Notes: a model not told the origin generated them from the sequence alone. Shown: positions 52,667 through 63,397, counted from the first letter of the stretch. The stretch is DNA of 64,000 nucleotides from Chitinibacter fontanus (GCF_013423785.1 NZ_CP058952.1:248001-312000), one strand, 5' to 3'. A program made the numbers and translations.

Positions 52667-55474
52667 TTACAAGGTCATTGCTTCTTCGACGAAGGCCTTG
52701 AGCTGTGCATTGTGTTTGCTCATATACCCTACGGCTGGCGAAGCTGACGATGGGCGACCTGCGAAGGTCAGTGTCTGCTTCGCTTCGAGCACCGCTTCGA
52801 GGCGGTGACGAATCTGATGCCATGCGCCTTGGTTACGTGGCTCTTCTTGTACCCACATAATTTCTTTGGCGTTTGGATATTTTTGCAACTCTGCTTGCAG
52901 CTCTTCAGCTGGGAACGGATACAACTGCTCAACGCGGACGATGGCGATTTCTTTCAAATCGCGCTCGGTACGGCCAGCGATCAAATCGTAATACACCTGA
53001 CCTGAGCAGCAGATCACGCGTTTTACTTTCTTCGCATCCAACTCTTGCGCCTCACCGATCACAGGGCGGAATTCGCCGCTAGTGAAATGCTCGATTGGGC
53101 TGCAAGCGTTTTTCGCTTTGAGCAGTTTTTTGCTCATGATGATGATCAAAGGCTTGCGATATGGACGCAGCATCTGACGACGCAGCGCGTGGAACATTTG
53201 TGCTGATTCAGACAGCATCAATACTTGCACATTGTGCTCAGCACACAATTGCAAGTAACGCTCAACACGCGCTGATGAGTGCTCTGGACCTTGACCATCA
53301 TAACCGTGTGGCAAGATCATCGTCAGACCACACAAACGGCCCCATTTGGTTTCACCGGAAGTAATAAACTGGTCAATCACCACCTGTGCACCGTTGGCGA
53401 AGTCACCAAACTGCGCTTCCCAGATCGTCAATTCATCCGGTGCCGAACAAGCGTAGCCATATTCAAACGCCAGAACCGCTTCTTCGTTCAAGATCGAGTC
53501 AATCACCAAGAAATGACCTTGGTTTTCAGACAAATTTTGCAGCGGAATATGTACGCCGTGATCCCACTTCTCGCGGTTTTGATCATGCAACACCGCGTGA
53601 CGGTGATTAAACGTGCCGCGACCTGAGTCTTCCCCTGAAATACGTACGCCCATGCCTTCGGTCAGCAGCGTTGAGTAAGCCAAATGCTCAGCCATACCCC
53701 AATCTACTGGTACTTCACCTTTGGCCATCAACACGCGCTCTTTAACGATTTTTTCAACGTTACCGCGTAATTTGAAATCGGCTGGGTATTGCGTAAATTT
53801 CTCAGTCAAGCGCACCAAGTCGGCTTGCGGCACTGAGGTATTCACTGGATGACGCCAGTGCGTACCCAAGTATTTGGTCCAATCGACTGCGTAAGAGCGT
53901 TTGTAATCGGTCAGCGTGGTTTGCTCAACGTGCTCGCCACGATCGAGCGCATCACGGTAGGCCTGAATCATGCCATCAGCTTCAGCTTGCGTAACGACGC
54001 CCTGAGCGATCAATTGATCCGCGTACACTTTACGTGGGCCTGGGTGAGCAGCAACCTTTTTGTACATCATTGGCTGAGTTACAAATGGATCATCCGCTTC
54101 GTTGTGGCCGTGTTTGCGGTAGCAAACCAGATCAATCACCACGTCTTTGTGGAATTTCTGACGGTATTGCAACGCAGCTTCAGTCACCAAACAAACCGCT
54201 TCAGGATCATCACCGTTCACATGGAAAATCGGTGCTTCAACCATCTTGGCGATGTCAGTACTAAACAAGCTAGAACGATTATCGCGAATATCCGAAGTGG
54301 TGAAACCAACTTGGTTATTGATTACCAAGTGAACCGTACCACCCGTACCATAACCGCGCGTTTGCGACAGGTTGAACGTACCTTGGTTAGTACCCAAGCC
54401 GATGAACGCTGAATCACCGTGAATCAACAGTGGCAATACTTGATCGCCAGTTAGGTCTTTACGACGGTGTTGACGCGCACGCACCGAGCCTTCAACCACT
54501 GGATTCACGATCTCAAGGTGAGACGGGTTAAATGCCAATGTCAAATGCAATGGACCACCTGGGGTTGGAATATCAGAGCTAAAGCCCATGTGATATTTCA
54601 CATCGCCCGATGCCAATTGCGTGTTGTAACGGCCTTCGAACTCGCCAAACAGATCACGCGGCAATTTGCCAAGGATGTTCACCAGCATGTTCAAACGACC
54701 GCGGTGGGCCATACCGATGACGATTTCTTGCACGCCAACGGCACCTGCTGCTTGCGCAAGGTAATCAACCGCTGGAATCATGCTATCGCCGCCTTCCAGC
54801 GAGAAGCGTTTTTGACCTACATATTTTTTGTGTAAGTACTGCTCAAGCGTTTCTGCGGCAGTCACTTGCTTCAGAATGCGTTTTTTCTGCTCAACATTAA
54901 AGCTTGGCTGTGAGCGACGGCTTTCGAAGAAGTCCTGCACCCACTTGCGCTCTTCGCCCGTGGTGATGTGCATGTATTCCAGGCCGATATTGCCGCAATA
55001 AGTTTGCTGCAAAAAGCCCAGTACTTCAGTTGGCGTTGCGCGCTCAAGGCCGACGATATTGGTGCCGAGCTTGATTGCCATATCGCTGTCGGTCAAACCG
55101 TGCGATTTTGGCTCCAATTCAGCAATCGGGCCTTTTTCCATGCGTTTGAGCGGATCAAGCTTCGCAGCACGGCTACCCATAATGCGATAAGCCGAAATCA
55201 TGCGCAGCAAGTTCACTTGACGCTCAGTGGCAGCCTCATCGACTACACCGACGGCACGCACAGACTGTTTAGCCAATTGGCGGAATGACTCTTCAATCGG
55301 CGCACGCACCACATCACGGGCCACAGAACCCGGCGTTTGCTGCAACTGATCGAAGTAAGTACGCCATTGCGCATCAACAGAAGACGCATCAATCAAATAT
55401 TGTTCGTAGAGGTCTTCTACAAACGGAGCATTCCCGCCGAACAGCTGAGAATTCGTTTCAAGTTCTTTCATCAT
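52667..55474 (-). CDS. sucA: 2-oxoglutarate dehydrogenase E1 component
   Basis: A 935-residue thiamine-diphosphate enzyme; starts MMKELETNSQLFGGNAPFVE (two adjacent ATG codons, 55474 and 55471). It contains LEYMHITTGEERKWVQDFFE, IGMAHRGRLNMLVNILGKLP, AFNPSHLEIVNPVVEGSVRA and MILPHGYDGQGPEHSSARVE. It decarboxylates 2-oxoglutarate and passes the succinyl group to SucB. Frames upstream of 55474 are open but contain no family sequence. Gap to gltA is 133 bases. Confidence 0.97.
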   Translation of the reverse strand: MMKELETNSQLFGGNAPFVEDLYEQYLIDASSVDAQWRTYFDQLQQTPGSVARDVVRAPIEESFRQLAKQSVRAVGVVDEAATERQVNLLRMISAYRIMGSRAAKLDPLKRMEKGPIAELEPKSHGLTDSDMAIKLGTNIVGLERATPTEVLGFLQQTYCGNIGLEYMHITTGEERKWVQDFFESRRSQPSFNVEQKKRILKQVTAAETLEQYLHKKYVGQKRFSLEGGDSMIPAVDYLAQAAGAVGVQEIVIGMAHRGRLNMLVNILGKLPRDLFGEFEGRYNTQLASGDVKYHMGFSSDIPTPGGPLHLTLAFNPSHLEIVNPVVEGSVRARQHRRKDLTGDQVLPLLIHGDSAFIGLGTNQGTFNLSQTRGYGTGGTVHLVINNQVGFTTSDIRDNRSSLFSTDIAKMVEAPIFHVNGDDPEAVCLVTEAALQYRQKFHKDVVIDLVCYRKHGHNEADDPFVTQPMMYKKVAAHPGPRKVYADQLIAQGVVTQAEADGMIQAYRDALDRGEHVEQTTLTDYKRSYAVDWTKYLGTHWRHPVNTSVPQADLVRLTEKFTQYPADFKLRGNVEKIVKERVLMAKGEVPVDWGMAEHLAYSTLLTEGMGVRISGEDSGRGTFNHRHAVLHDQNREKWDHGVHIPLQNLSENQGHFLVIDSILNEEAVLAFEYGYACSAPDELTIWEAQFGDFANGAQVVIDQFITSGETKWGRLCGLTMILPHGYDGQGPEHSSARVERYLQLCAEHNVQVLMLSESAQMFHALRRQMLRPYRKPLIIIMSKKLLKAKNACSPIEHFTSGEFRPVIGEAQELDAKKVKRVICCSGQVYYDLIAGRTERDLKEIAIVRVEQLYPFPAEELQAELQKYPNAKEIMWVQEEPRNQGAWHQIRHRLEAVLEAKQTLTFAGRPSSASPAVGYMSKHNAQLKAFVEEAMTL

Positions 55475-55607
55475 TGCCGTGTATCCATTTTTTTCCGCCC
55501 TGCTTGCAAGCTGATGCCCAAAGGCAAACGCAGCAAGGCCGGTCAATGCAGCTACGCCCCTGTACCTTATTCAATCAGCACAAGGGCGCAGGAACCGCGG
55601 TTATGTA

Positions 55608-56894
55608 TTAACCGCGCTTGTCCATTGGTACGTAATCGCGTTTTTCCGCGCCAGTGTATTGCTGACGTGGACGACCAATCTTCATACCTGGATCAGAGAT
55701 CATTTCGTTCCAGTGGCTGATCCAGCCTACGGTACGCGCCAAGGCGAAGATCACTGTGAACATCGGTACTGGGATACCCAAGGCCGATTGAACAATACCT
55801 GAGTAGAAGTCGACATTTGGATACAGCTTACGCTCGATGAAGTACGGATCTTCCAGCGCGATTTTTTCCAATTCCATCGCCAGTTTGAATTTCGGATCAT
55901 CTTGCAGACCGAGTTCGTTCAACACTTCGTGACAGATGCGACGCATTACATTGGCGCGTGGGTCCATGTTTTTGTAGACGCGGTGACCAAAGCCCATCAG
56001 TTTGTGCGTTTTGGCTTTCACGCCTTCCATGAAGGCTGGAACGGCTTCAACCGAACCGATTTCGTCAAGCATCAGCAATACTGCTTCGTTGGCGCCGCCG
56101 TGCGATGGGCCCCACAGACATGCGATACCGGCTGCGATACATGCAAATGGGTTCGCGCCAGACGAGCCTGCCAAACGTACAGTTGACGTTGAAGCATTTT
56201 GCTCGTGGTCTGCGTGCAGCGTGAAGATCACGTCAAGTGCACGTACCAGTACTGGATTTGGTTCGTATTTTTCGCAAGGCGTCGAGAACATCATGTGCAT
56301 GAAGTTCGCGGTGTAGCTCAAATCGTTACGTGGGTAAACGAACGGCAGACCTTGGTTGTAGCGGTAGCACATTGCCGCAATCGTTGGGATCTTAGAAATC
56401 AGGCGGAACATTGCTACTTTGCGGTGTTCTGGATTGCTGATGTCCAAGCTGTCTTGGTAGAACGCAGACAAGGCGCCAACCACACCGACCATCATTGCCA
56501 TTGGGTGTGAATCACGACGGAAGCCTTTGAAGAAGGCGGTCAATTGCTCGTGAATCATCGTGTGGCTTGAAACGGTTTTTTCAAACTCAGCTTTTTGGGC
56601 TGCAGTCGGCAATTCGCCGTTGATCAACAGGTAGCATACTTCGAGGTAATCAGACTCTTCAGCCAATTGCTCGATCGGGTAACCACGATAGTACAGCTGA
56701 CCCAAATCACCATCGATGAAAGTGATTTTCGATTCGCAGCTAGAAGTTGCCAAAAAGCCGGGGTCAAAAGTAAACATACCAGTTTTAGAAAAACTGCGGA
56801 TGTCGACTACATCTGGACCCAAAGTAGATTTCAAAACAGGCATTTCCAGCGTGTTCTGGCCATCGTTATAAGTCAGCGTGACTTTCTTTTCCAT
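55608..56894 (-). CDS. gltA: citrate synthase
   Basis: A 428-residue type II (hexameric) citrate synthase. ATG 56894 follows AGGAG; the longer open frame upstream overlaps sdhE. Key residues: His in [12 protein letters not shown], His in [14 protein letters not shown] and Asp in [11 protein letters not shown]. The N-terminal beta domain [20 protein letters not shown] is typical of NADH-regulated enzymes of Gram-negatives. It is preceded by sdhE by 13 bases. Confidence 0.97.
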   Translation of the reverse strand: MEKKVTLTYNDGQNTLEMPVLKSTLGPDVVDIRSFSKTGMFTFDPGFLATSSCESKITFIDGDLGQLYYRGYPIEQLAEESDYLEVCYLLINGELPTAAQKAEFEKTVSSHTMIHEQLTAFFKGFRRDSHPMAMMVGVVGALSAFYQDSLDISNPEHRKVAMFRLISKIPTIAAMCYRYNQGLPFVYPRNDLSYTANFMHMMFSTPCEKYEPNPVLVRALDVIFTLHADHEQNASTSTVRLAGSSGANPFACIAAGIACLWGPSHGGANEAVLLMLDEIGSVEAVPAFMEGVKAKTHKLMGFGHRVYKNMDPRANVMRRICHEVLNELGLQDDPKFKLAMELEKIALEDPYFIERKLYPNVDFYSGIVQSALGIPVPMFTVIFALARTVGWISHWNEMISDPGMKIGRPRQQYTGAEKRDYVPMDKRG

Positions 56895-56907
56895 CGTGTT
56901 GCTCCTG

Positions 56908-57216
56908 TTAAAGCGCTTCGGTAGTGCGCTCGGCAATGCCGGCTGCGTTATTGTTTGTTTCGCCATGACTGCCTGCATTGGCTGCAGCAATCCGCGCGAT
57001 CATCTCGGCAAGTTCGGGGTCTGGACAGACCGATTTACCGTTGACGTATTCCAAGAAATCCCAATCTGGCAGCATCAAAATTTGCTCGTACACCGCCAGT
57101 TCTTGCTCGTTCAATGTCGGTAGAACTTCATTCACAAAACGTTCAAGTTGCAAATCCAGCTCCAACAAACCGCGCCGTGAACGCCAGATAATTCGTTTCA
57201 GTTCTACTTCATCCAT
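56908..57216 (-). CDS. sdhE: FAD assembly factor SdhE
   Basis: A 102-residue SdhE/YgfY protein. The conserved RGxxE motif lies in [20 protein letters not shown], followed by [20 protein letters not shown]. It attaches FAD covalently to SdhA. The C-terminal 20 residues ([20 protein letters not shown]) are an unusual polar extension. It sits between sdhB and gltA, as in many betaproteobacteria. Confidence 0.93.
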   Translation of the reverse strand: MDEVELKRIIWRSRRGLLELDLQLERFVNEVLPTLNEQELAVYEQILMLPDWDFLEYVNGKSVCPDPELAEMIARIAAANAGSHGETNNNAAGIAERTTEAL

Positions 57217-57285
57217 TGCACACCCCTAGTGAGTATTGGCCTGCAGATCAATTTCAGAAAAATCCACAGGCACATACCCATCTTA

Positions 57286-57999
57286 TTAGCTAATACGTTT
57301 TACCATCAGATCTTTGATCTTACCGATGGCCTTAGTCGGATTGAGCTCTTTCGGGCACACATCCACACAGTTCATGATGCTGTGGCAACGGAACAGGCGA
57401 TATGGGTCTTCCAGATCATCCAGACGCTGGCTAGTCGCTTCATCGCGTGTATCAGCAATAAAGCGATACGCCGCCAGCAAGCCGGCTGGGCCAACGAATT
57501 TGTCTGGATTCCACCAGAACGACGGGCAAGAGGTCGAACAGCATGCGCACAAGATACATTCGTACAAGCCATCGAGCTCTTTGCGATCTTCCTGGCTTTG
57601 CAGACGTTCACGATCCGGCGCGGGGCTGTCGTTGATTACGTACGGCTTGATCGAGTGATATTGCTTAAAGAACTGCGTCATATCGACGATCAAGTCACGA
57701 ATCACTGGCAAGCCTGGCAATGGGCGCACTTCGATCGGCTGCTTGAGCGTGTCGATGTCAGTAATACAGGCCAGGCCATTTTTGCCATTGATATTCATCG
57801 CATCCGAGCCACACACGCCTTCGCGGCATGAACGGCGGAATGACAATGACTCATCAACAACTTTCAGTTTCACCAAGGCATCAAGCAATTTGCGTTCAGT
57901 CGTGGTATCGACTTCAACGCTGATGTCTTGCATATACGGTTTTGCGTCTTTATCAGGATCGTAGCGATAAACACGGAATTTGACGGTTTGAGTAGCCAT
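57286..57999 (-). CDS. sdhB: succinate dehydrogenase iron-sulfur subunit
   Basis: A 237-residue subunit starting MATQTVKFRVYRYDPDKDAK. Three cluster motifs: SCREGVCGSDAMNINGKNGL (2Fe-2S), CILCACCSTSCPSFWW (4Fe-4S) and CHSIMNCVDVCPKELNP (3Fe-4S). It passes electrons from SdhA to quinone. ATG 57999 lies 16 bases after the sdhA stop. Confidence 0.97.
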   Translation of the reverse strand: MATQTVKFRVYRYDPDKDAKPYMQDISVEVDTTTERKLLDALVKLKVVDESLSFRRSCREGVCGSDAMNINGKNGLACITDIDTLKQPIEVRPLPGLPVIRDLIVDMTQFFKQYHSIKPYVINDSPAPDRERLQSQEDRKELDGLYECILCACCSTSCPSFWWNPDKFVGPAGLLAAYRFIADTRDEATSQRLDDLEDPYRLFRCHSIMNCVDVCPKELNPTKAIGKIKDLMVKRIS

Positions 58000-58015
58000 A
58001 ATCTTCGCTATCCTC

Positions 58016-59794
58016 TTAGTACGAACGCGTTTTGAGCGCGATCGTGTCAACAGTCAAAGGCTTCATATTGACTGGTTTGTATTCAAGTTTGTTACCTTCA
58101 CGGTGCCACAAGGTGTGTTTCAACCAGTTGGCATCATCACGGCCATTTGGACGCTCAGCAGTGTCTTCGGCATCATCCCGTACGTGCGCGCCGCGAGACT
58201 CTTTACGAGCTTCCGCAGAGATCATCGTGGCTTTGGCGACTTCGATCAGATTTTCCAGCTCCAGCGCTTCAAGACGTGCGGTATTGAAAGTCTTCGATTT
58301 GTCGGCAATGACGGTGGTTTTCACCATTTGCTCAACTTCCAAAATCTTGGATACACCTTGTTTGAGCATGTCGTTAAAGCGGAATACACCGCAGTGCGCT
58401 TGCATCGTGCGTTGCATTGCCAAACGTGCTTCGTTGACGTTGGTGCCTTCTTTCTGGTTATCCAGACGGGCAACACGTGCAACCGAGCGCTCAACGTCTT
58501 GCATCGCCAACTCTGGTAAGTCTTTTGGCGCAGATTTGATGTAGTCGATCATGCTATTGCCGGATGATTTGCCGAATACCAGCAAGTCGAGCAATGAGTT
58601 GGTACCCAAGCGATTCGCACCGTGAACTGATGCACACGCGCACTCACCCGCAGCGTAGAAGCCTTGAACGATTTGATCGCCCACCACCACTTCGCCTTTG
58701 TAGTTAGTAGGAATACCGCCCATCTGGTAGTGGCAAGTTGGTACCACAGGAATTGGCGCTTTGATCGGGTCAACACCGGCGAACTTGATCGAAATTTCAC
58801 GAATACCTGGCAATTTCGACATGATCACTTCTGGGTCGAGGTGAGTGATGTCGAGCAAAACGTGGTCTTTGTTTGGACCACAGCCACGGCCTTCGTTAAT
58901 CTCGGTCACCATCGCACGTGACACAACATCACGTGATGCCAAGTCTTTCGCATTTGGCGCGTAACGTTCCATGAAACGCTCGCCTTCCGAGTTACGCAAA
59001 ATACCGCCTTCGCCGCGTACACCTTCGGTAATCAAGACACCCGCGCCAGCGACGCCAGTTGGGTGGAATTGCCAGAATTCCATGTCTTCCAGCGGAATGC
59101 CTGCACGTGCAGCCATACCCAGTCCATCGCCAGTATTGATAAACGCATTAGTAGACGATGAGAAAATACGACCAGCACCGCCTGTTGCAAACAGAGTTGC
59201 TTTGGCTTGGAAAATCACGACTTCAGATGTTTCCATCTCCATCGCCACCACGCCTTGCACATTGCCTTCTTCGTCACGAATCAGATCTAGCGCCATCCAC
59301 TCAACGAAGAATTGAGTATTGGCGCGTACGTTGCGTTGGTACAAAGCGTGCAACATGGCGTGACCAGTACGGTCAGCAGCAGCACAGGCACGGCGAACTG
59401 GTTTTTCACCAAAGTTGCTCATGTGGCCGCCAAATGGGCGCTGGTAGATCGTGCCATCAGAGTTGCGGTCAAACGGCATACCGAAGTGTTCAAGTTCAAT
59501 AACAACATTCGGCGCTTCACGACACATAAATTCGATTGCGTCCTGATCACCCAACCAGTCCGAACCTTTTACCGTGTCGTACATATGCCAGTGCCAATGA
59601 TCCGGCTCTGAATTGCCCAAAGACGCCGAAACACCACCTTGTGCCGCTACCGTGTGCGAACGCGTTGGGAATACTTTCGACAATACAGCGGTTTTCATAC
59701 CCGCTTCAGAGAGTTGCAATGCGGCGCGCAGACCGGCACCACCCGCGCCAACAATAATGGCGTCAAACTTGCGAACTGGAATAGCCTTGCTCAT
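58016..59794 (-). CDS. sdhA: succinate dehydrogenase flavoprotein subunit
   Basis: A 592-residue flavoprotein: [20 protein letters not shown] nucleotide fold, flavinylation His in [37 protein letters not shown], catalytic region with [20 protein letters not shown], and [23 protein letters not shown] 59794 overlaps the sdhD stop (ATGA). It oxidises succinate to fumarate on the cytosolic side of the inner membrane. Confidence 0.98.
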   Translation of the reverse strand: MSKAIPVRKFDAIIVGAGGAGLRAALQLSEAGMKTAVLSKVFPTRSHTVAAQGGVSASLGNSEPDHWHWHMYDTVKGSDWLGDQDAIEFMCREAPNVVIELEHFGMPFDRNSDGTIYQRPFGGHMSNFGEKPVRRACAAADRTGHAMLHALYQRNVRANTQFFVEWMALDLIRDEEGNVQGVVAMEMETSEVVIFQAKATLFATGGAGRIFSSSTNAFINTGDGLGMAARAGIPLEDMEFWQFHPTGVAGAGVLITEGVRGEGGILRNSEGERFMERYAPNAKDLASRDVVSRAMVTEINEGRGCGPNKDHVLLDITHLDPEVIMSKLPGIREISIKFAGVDPIKAPIPVVPTCHYQMGGIPTNYKGEVVVGDQIVQGFYAAGECACASVHGANRLGTNSLLDLLVFGKSSGNSMIDYIKSAPKDLPELAMQDVERSVARVARLDNQKEGTNVNEARLAMQRTMQAHCGVFRFNDMLKQGVSKILEVEQMVKTTVIADKSKTFNTARLEALELENLIEVAKATMISAEARKESRGAHVRDDAEDTAERPNGRDDANWLKHTLWHREGNKLEYKPVNMKPLTVDTIALKTRSY

Positions 59795-60141
59795 GCAACA
59801 CCCCACACTACTTTAACCATATAAATCAAGCTGCCCAGCAACCACAGCAATGTCAGAACGTGCATCGTCAGGCGAACACCTACGTGCTGGATGTAATCCA
59901 TCCAGATATCACGCACACCAACCCATGCATGCCACAGCAAAGCAGTAATCGAAATCGTCGTAACCACTTTCACCCATGTACAGCCGAACAATTGTTGCCA
60001 AGCCTCAAAAGAAGCGCCATTTGCTAACAAAATGAACGCTACCACACCAATGGTGTAAGCCAGCATAATCACAGCAGTCACACGCTGCACCAACCAATCG
60101 CGCAAACCATAGTGCGCACCCACTACATGACGCTTTACCAT
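59791..60141 (-). CDS. sdhD: succinate dehydrogenase membrane anchor
   Basis: A 116-residue protein with three TM helices (about 18-38, 55-73, 90-110) and the haem/quinone-side motif [20 protein letters not shown] at the start. It anchors SdhAB with SdhC. It overlaps sdhC by 7 bases and sdhA by 4. Confidence 0.92.
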   Translation of the reverse strand: MVKRHVVGAHYGLRDWLVQRVTAVIMLAYTIGVVAFILLANGASFEAWQQLFGCTWVKVVTTISITALLWHAWVGVRDIWMDYIQHVGVRLTMHVLTLLWLLGSLIYMVKVVWGVA

Positions 60142-60509
60142 GTCAACGCTCCGATAATCGCTGTTAAAGACAAGCTCACAGCCAACACCACATAAGCAGT
60201 CGCGCGAGCAGTTTTCAGATCAGTACCTTTGTGGATATCCAAAAACAGGAAACGAGTACCCGCACAGGCGTGGTGCAGGTAGGCCCACAACACGGCCAGC
60301 AAAAATAGTTTGGTCACTGGATGAGCGATGCACTCTTTGAAAGCCGCAAAGCGCTCAGCGGAAGACAAAGAGCCCTCCAAGGCATACAACATGAATGGGA
60401 TGGCCGCGAACATCAGCGCACCACTAATCCGGTGCAAGATGGACACAATCCCTGGCAATGGCAGACGGATCTGCCACAGCGCAAGGTGCTTGGGGCGTGC
60501 TTTTTGCAT
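60135..60509 (-). CDS. sdhC: succinate dehydrogenase cytochrome b556 subunit
   Basis: A 124-residue three-TM subunit. RPKHLALWQIRLPLPGIVSI, LHRISGALMFAAIPFMLYAL and HHACAGTRFLFLDIHKG (haem-ligand His) are family marks. First gene of the sdh-gltA-suc block; 97 bases separate it from the GntR-type gene upstream on the same strand. Confidence 0.94.
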   Translation of the reverse strand: MQKARPKHLALWQIRLPLPGIVSILHRISGALMFAAIPFMLYALEGSLSSAERFAAFKECIAHPVTKLFLLAVLWAYLHHACAGTRFLFLDIHKGTDLKTARATAYVVLAVSLSLTAIIGALTW

Positions 60510-60606
60510 ACGCTCTATTCCTCTGTATTAACCAAACGATGTTTTACTACTAATTACAATCTGACCCAAATCAATGCGCCAGCTTGATAAAACCTGCAAA
60601 CTACCC

Positions 60607-61326
60607 TTAGGCTGCGACAGATGGCTCAAACGCCAGCTGCTCAGTTTTAAGCCAAGCCACACTCCAAACCTGCGGCTTACCTGAAAAATCTTTCGCCAAA
60701 CGCACCAACTGCAACAGCGGTTCATTCAGCTCAACTTGCAACAAACGCGCCTCAGCGGAACCCGCACTTACCGCGCGATAGCGAGTTTCGCCATCTTGCA
60801 AGCGCACACCAAAATCACGCCAGCACAACTCTCGCAAATTACCCTTCAACTCACGAATCCGACGCATTTCCAGCTCTGGAAAATTCGCCTCAGGAAGTAA
60901 CAACTCTTCCAGACCGACAATTTGCCCCGCAACTCGCAGCAAGCGACGCACTTGCCACAATGCCGCACCACGGCGCAAACCTAAAATCTCAGCCAATTGC
61001 TCGCCAGCATGAATACGCACACAACCGAGCAATTCAATCTTAGGTGTTTCGCCTTTCGGATCAGTCAACAGAGCAAAACGACCACGCATCAAGAAGTCAC
61101 TCATCCCAGCGACAAAAGTACCAACGCCTTGGCGCCGATACAACACAGATTCGGCCACCAAAACATCGAGGGCTTTGCGAACGGTACCTTGACTCACCCC
61201 AAAGCGATGCCCCAGCTCCATTTCGCTCGGCAGGCTTTCATCTTCCTGCCACTCACCCGCCTCTACTGCCGCCATCACTTCGCGAATGACCTGCTTATAT
61301 AAAGGTTGTGCCGCTAACTTTTTCAT
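60607..61326 (-). CDS. GntR-family (HutC/UTRA) regulator, probable TCA regulator
   Basis: A 239-residue regulator. Winged helix: PLYKQVIREVMAAVEAGEWQ, LPSEMELGHRFGVSQGTVRK, YRRQGVGTFVAG; UTRA ligand domain from about residue 95 to 235. Its place between mdh (divergent) and sdhC (same strand) fits regulators of the sdh/mdh region in betaproteobacteria (SdhR type). A perfect palindrome upstream of its start (61370-61383) is a good operator. It likely adjusts TCA genes to a small effector such as an organic acid; the effector is not known from sequence. Confidence 0.85.
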   Translation of the reverse strand: MKKLAAQPLYKQVIREVMAAVEAGEWQEDESLPSEMELGHRFGVSQGTVRKALDVLVAESVLYRRQGVGTFVAGMSDFLMRGRFALLTDPKGETPKIELLGCVRIHAGEQLAEILGLRRGAALWQVRRLLRVAGQIVGLEELLLPEANFPELEMRRIRELKGNLRELCWRDFGVRLQDGETRYRAVSAGSAEARLLQVELNEPLLQLVRLAKDFSGKPQVWSVAWLKTEQLAFEPSVAA

Positions 61327-61369
61327 CCTACGCGCTTTTTATCATGTTGTCGGACTAGAGTCTACTACA

Positions 61370-61383
61370 GTCTTATATAAGAC
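61370..61383. promoter_or_regulatory. palindromic operator between the GntR gene and mdh
   Basis: GTCTTATATAAGAC, a perfect 14-base palindrome 44 bases upstream of the GntR start in the divergent region. GntR/HutC operators typically have this size with outer GT/AC. Confidence 0.65.
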
Positions 61384-61561
61384 AAAAGATGTAATACATT
61401 TTAACCAGTAAAACCGTCACTTTTTTCCACAAAAAGCTACAGCGTGCTAAACTTGCCTTGCTAAACATCAAAGCCTTGTTGCTTAAGTTGTGCAGTAAAA
61501 GCACACCCATACAATTTTTGTTGTCGCCGGCGAATTCGCCGCTACTCGGAGTCGTTCTCAA

Positions 61562-62548
61562 ATGTCACAAAAAAAACCTGTACGCGTTGCCGTTACCGGC
61601 GCAGCTGGTCAAATTGGCTATAGCCTGTTGTTCCGTATTGCTTCTGGTGCAATGCTCGGCCCAGATCAGCCAGTTATTTTGCAATTGTTGGATATTACTC
61701 CTTCACTACCAGCATTGAACGGTGTAGTGATGGAATTGGATGATTGCGCATTCCCATTGTTGCAAGGCATCGTACAAAGTGATGACCCTGAAGTAGCGTT
61801 TAAAGACGCTGACATCGCCCTACTGGTTGGCGCACGTCCACGCGGCCCAGGCATGGAGCGTAAGGATCTGCTCGAAGCCAATGGCGCAATTTTCACAACC
61901 CAAGGTAAAGCACTGAACAAAGTAGCTAGCCGTGACGTTAAAGTTTTGGTAGTCGGCAACCCAGCTAATACCAATGCTTACATCGCAATGAAAAACGCAC
62001 CAGATCTGAACCCAGCTAACTTCACTGCGATGATGCGCCTGGACCACAACCGTGCACTGACTCAAATCGCTCAGAAAACCGGTTCAGCCGTTACTGATGT
62101 GACGAAAATGATCATCTGGGGCAATCACTCAGCAACTCAGTATCCAGATTTGTTCCACGCTGAGGTTAAGGGCGCGAACGCGGCAACTTTGATCAACGAT
62201 CAAAAATGGCTCGAAACCGAATTCATCCCAACCGTGCAACAACGTGGCGCGGCAATTATTAAAGCGCGCGGCTTGTCGTCTGCGGCTTCTGCGGCGAACG
62301 CAGCGATCGACCATATCCGTAACTGGGTATTGGGCACACCGGAAGGCGATTGGGTAACAATGGGCGTACCAGCCAACGGCGAGTACGGCTATGAAGACTT
62401 GATCTACGGCTACCCAGTAACTTGTAAAGATGGCAAATACACCATCATCCAAGGTCTGGAAATCAGCGAGTTCAGCCGTGCACGCATGGATGCAACAGCA
62501 AAAGAATTGTCTGAAGAACGTGATGCAGTTAAACACTTGATCGCCTAA
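61562..62548 (+). CDS. mdh: malate dehydrogenase
   Basis: A 328-residue NAD-dependent enzyme. NAD-binding [40 protein letters not shown] with substrate Arg residues, [29 protein letters not shown] (catalytic Asp-Arg) and [18 protein letters not shown] (catalytic His). It belongs to the larger cytosolic type found in betaproteobacteria. It is divergent from the GntR gene and has its own terminator. Confidence 0.97.
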   Translation: MSQKKPVRVAVTGAAGQIGYSLLFRIASGAMLGPDQPVILQLLDITPSLPALNGVVMELDDCAFPLLQGIVQSDDPEVAFKDADIALLVGARPRGPGMERKDLLEANGAIFTTQGKALNKVASRDVKVLVVGNPANTNAYIAMKNAPDLNPANFTAMMRLDHNRALTQIAQKTGSAVTDVTKMIIWGNHSATQYPDLFHAEVKGANAATLINDQKWLETEFIPTVQQRGAAIIKARGLSSAASAANAAIDHIRNWVLGTPEGDWVTMGVPANGEYGYEDLIYGYPVTCKDGKYTIIQGLEISEFSRARMDATAKELSEERDAVKHLIA

Positions 62549-62559
62549 GCGATCAGCGT

Positions 62560-62591
62560 AAAAAAGCCCATCCTAGTGATGGGCTTTTTTG
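62560..62591 (+). terminator. terminator of mdh
   Basis: AAAAAAGCCCATC-CTAGT-GATGGGCTTTTTT, 12 bases after the mdh stop. Confidence 0.92.
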
Positions 62592-62690
62592 TACCTACAA
62601 ATCGCAACTTATTGGGGCAACGAGCTACATTTACACAGGTATTGGCTGCTGGCTCAATATTAACGCCACACTTAAAGCAATACCCAAATA

Positions 62691-62722
62691 AAAAAGCCAC
62701 ACAGCACTGTGTGGCTTTTTTA
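62691..62722 (-). terminator. terminator of the phasin gene
   Basis: AAAAAGCCACACAG-CAC-TGTGTGGC followed by T residues; symmetric, 12 bases after the leftward phasin stop. Confidence 0.88.
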
Positions 62723-62734
62723 AGCGCTTAGAAA

Positions 62735-63289
62735 TTAAGCTGCTTTATTAGCCGCTTTAGTCGCCGCGGCTACACTTTTCGCCCCAGTTTCAACGGCTGC
62801 AACTGTCGCTTCAGTCAAATTATCAGCGATACGTTTGCCAGTTTTTTGCACTGTATCGAATGCAGTATTAGCACTTTCAACTGCGTTTTTGATCAGATTA
62901 ACGGCCGCGCTACCTGCTGGTGCCTGCTGCGCCACTTGATCCAAAGAAGTAACCAGATTTTTGTTAAATTCCAGCACTTGCTCTTCGATCAATTTATTCA
63001 ATTCTGCTTGTGTGCTACTTGCTGCTTCGTATACCGTGCGAGCAACTGCGATGGTTTTTTCCACGCCAGGCTGTGACAAGGTTTTTTGCAACTCGACCAA
63101 ATCTTGCACGCTTTTCACTTGTGACAACGATTTAGCGGTTTCAGCATTTTCGGCCAGTAAATCGCGTGCGATGCTTAATTGCAACTGAAACAAACGCTCG
63201 GCACCCGCCAAAGCGATGTTAGTCAGACGCAAAGATTTTTCAAGATTAGCTTGGCCCAGCTCAGCAAACTGTTTTTGTGCGTTAAACAT
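62735..63289 (-). CDS. phaP: phasin (PHA granule-associated protein)
   Basis: A 184-residue phasin_2-family protein starting MFNAQKQFAELGQANLEKSL, with GGAGAAATGCC upstream. It is an amphipathic helical protein throughout (LTNIALAGAERLFQLQLSIA, EFNKNLVTSLDQVAQQAPAG) with an Ala/Lys-rich tail (ATVAAVETGAKSVAAATKAA). Phasins coat polyhydroxyalkanoate granules. The upstream palindrome (63356-63386) beside the promoter suggests control by a PhaR-type repressor. Confidence 0.9.
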   Translation of the reverse strand: MFNAQKQFAELGQANLEKSLRLTNIALAGAERLFQLQLSIARDLLAENAETAKSLSQVKSVQDLVELQKTLSQPGVEKTIAVARTVYEAASSTQAELNKLIEEQVLEFNKNLVTSLDQVAQQAPAGSAAVNLIKNAVESANTAFDTVQKTGKRIADNLTEATVAAVETGAKSVAAATKAANKAA

Positions 63290-63326
63290 GGCATTTCTCC
63301 GGTTGATTGTGCACTGCAATATACAC

Positions 63327-63355
63327 ATTCTTATACCGATTATAAGCCCTGTCAA
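63327..63355 (-). promoter_or_regulatory. phasin promoter
   Basis: Read leftward: TTGACA (63355-63350), a spacer of 16-17 bases, then TAAGAAT (63333-63327). The -35 box abuts the palindrome at 63356. Confidence 0.6.
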
Positions 63356-63386
63356 GCATAATTTTGTGCATTGCACAAAATTATGC
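63356..63386. promoter_or_regulatory. 31-bp palindrome upstream of the phasin promoter
   Basis: GCATAATTTTGTGCA-T-TGCACAAAATTATGC: two perfect 15-base arms around one base. The core TTGTGCATTGCACAA is like the TGCA-rich sites of PhaR repressors. A half-similar TTGTGCACTGCAA is at 63306-63318, between promoter and gene. As it follows the gene ending at 63398, it could also help end that transcript. Confidence 0.65.
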
Positions 63387-63397
63387 AAACCGCGCCA

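Noticed and set aside
53849..54835. Open frames antisense to sucA
   Set aside because: Shadows of the conserved sucA gene without start signals or recognisable protein sequence.
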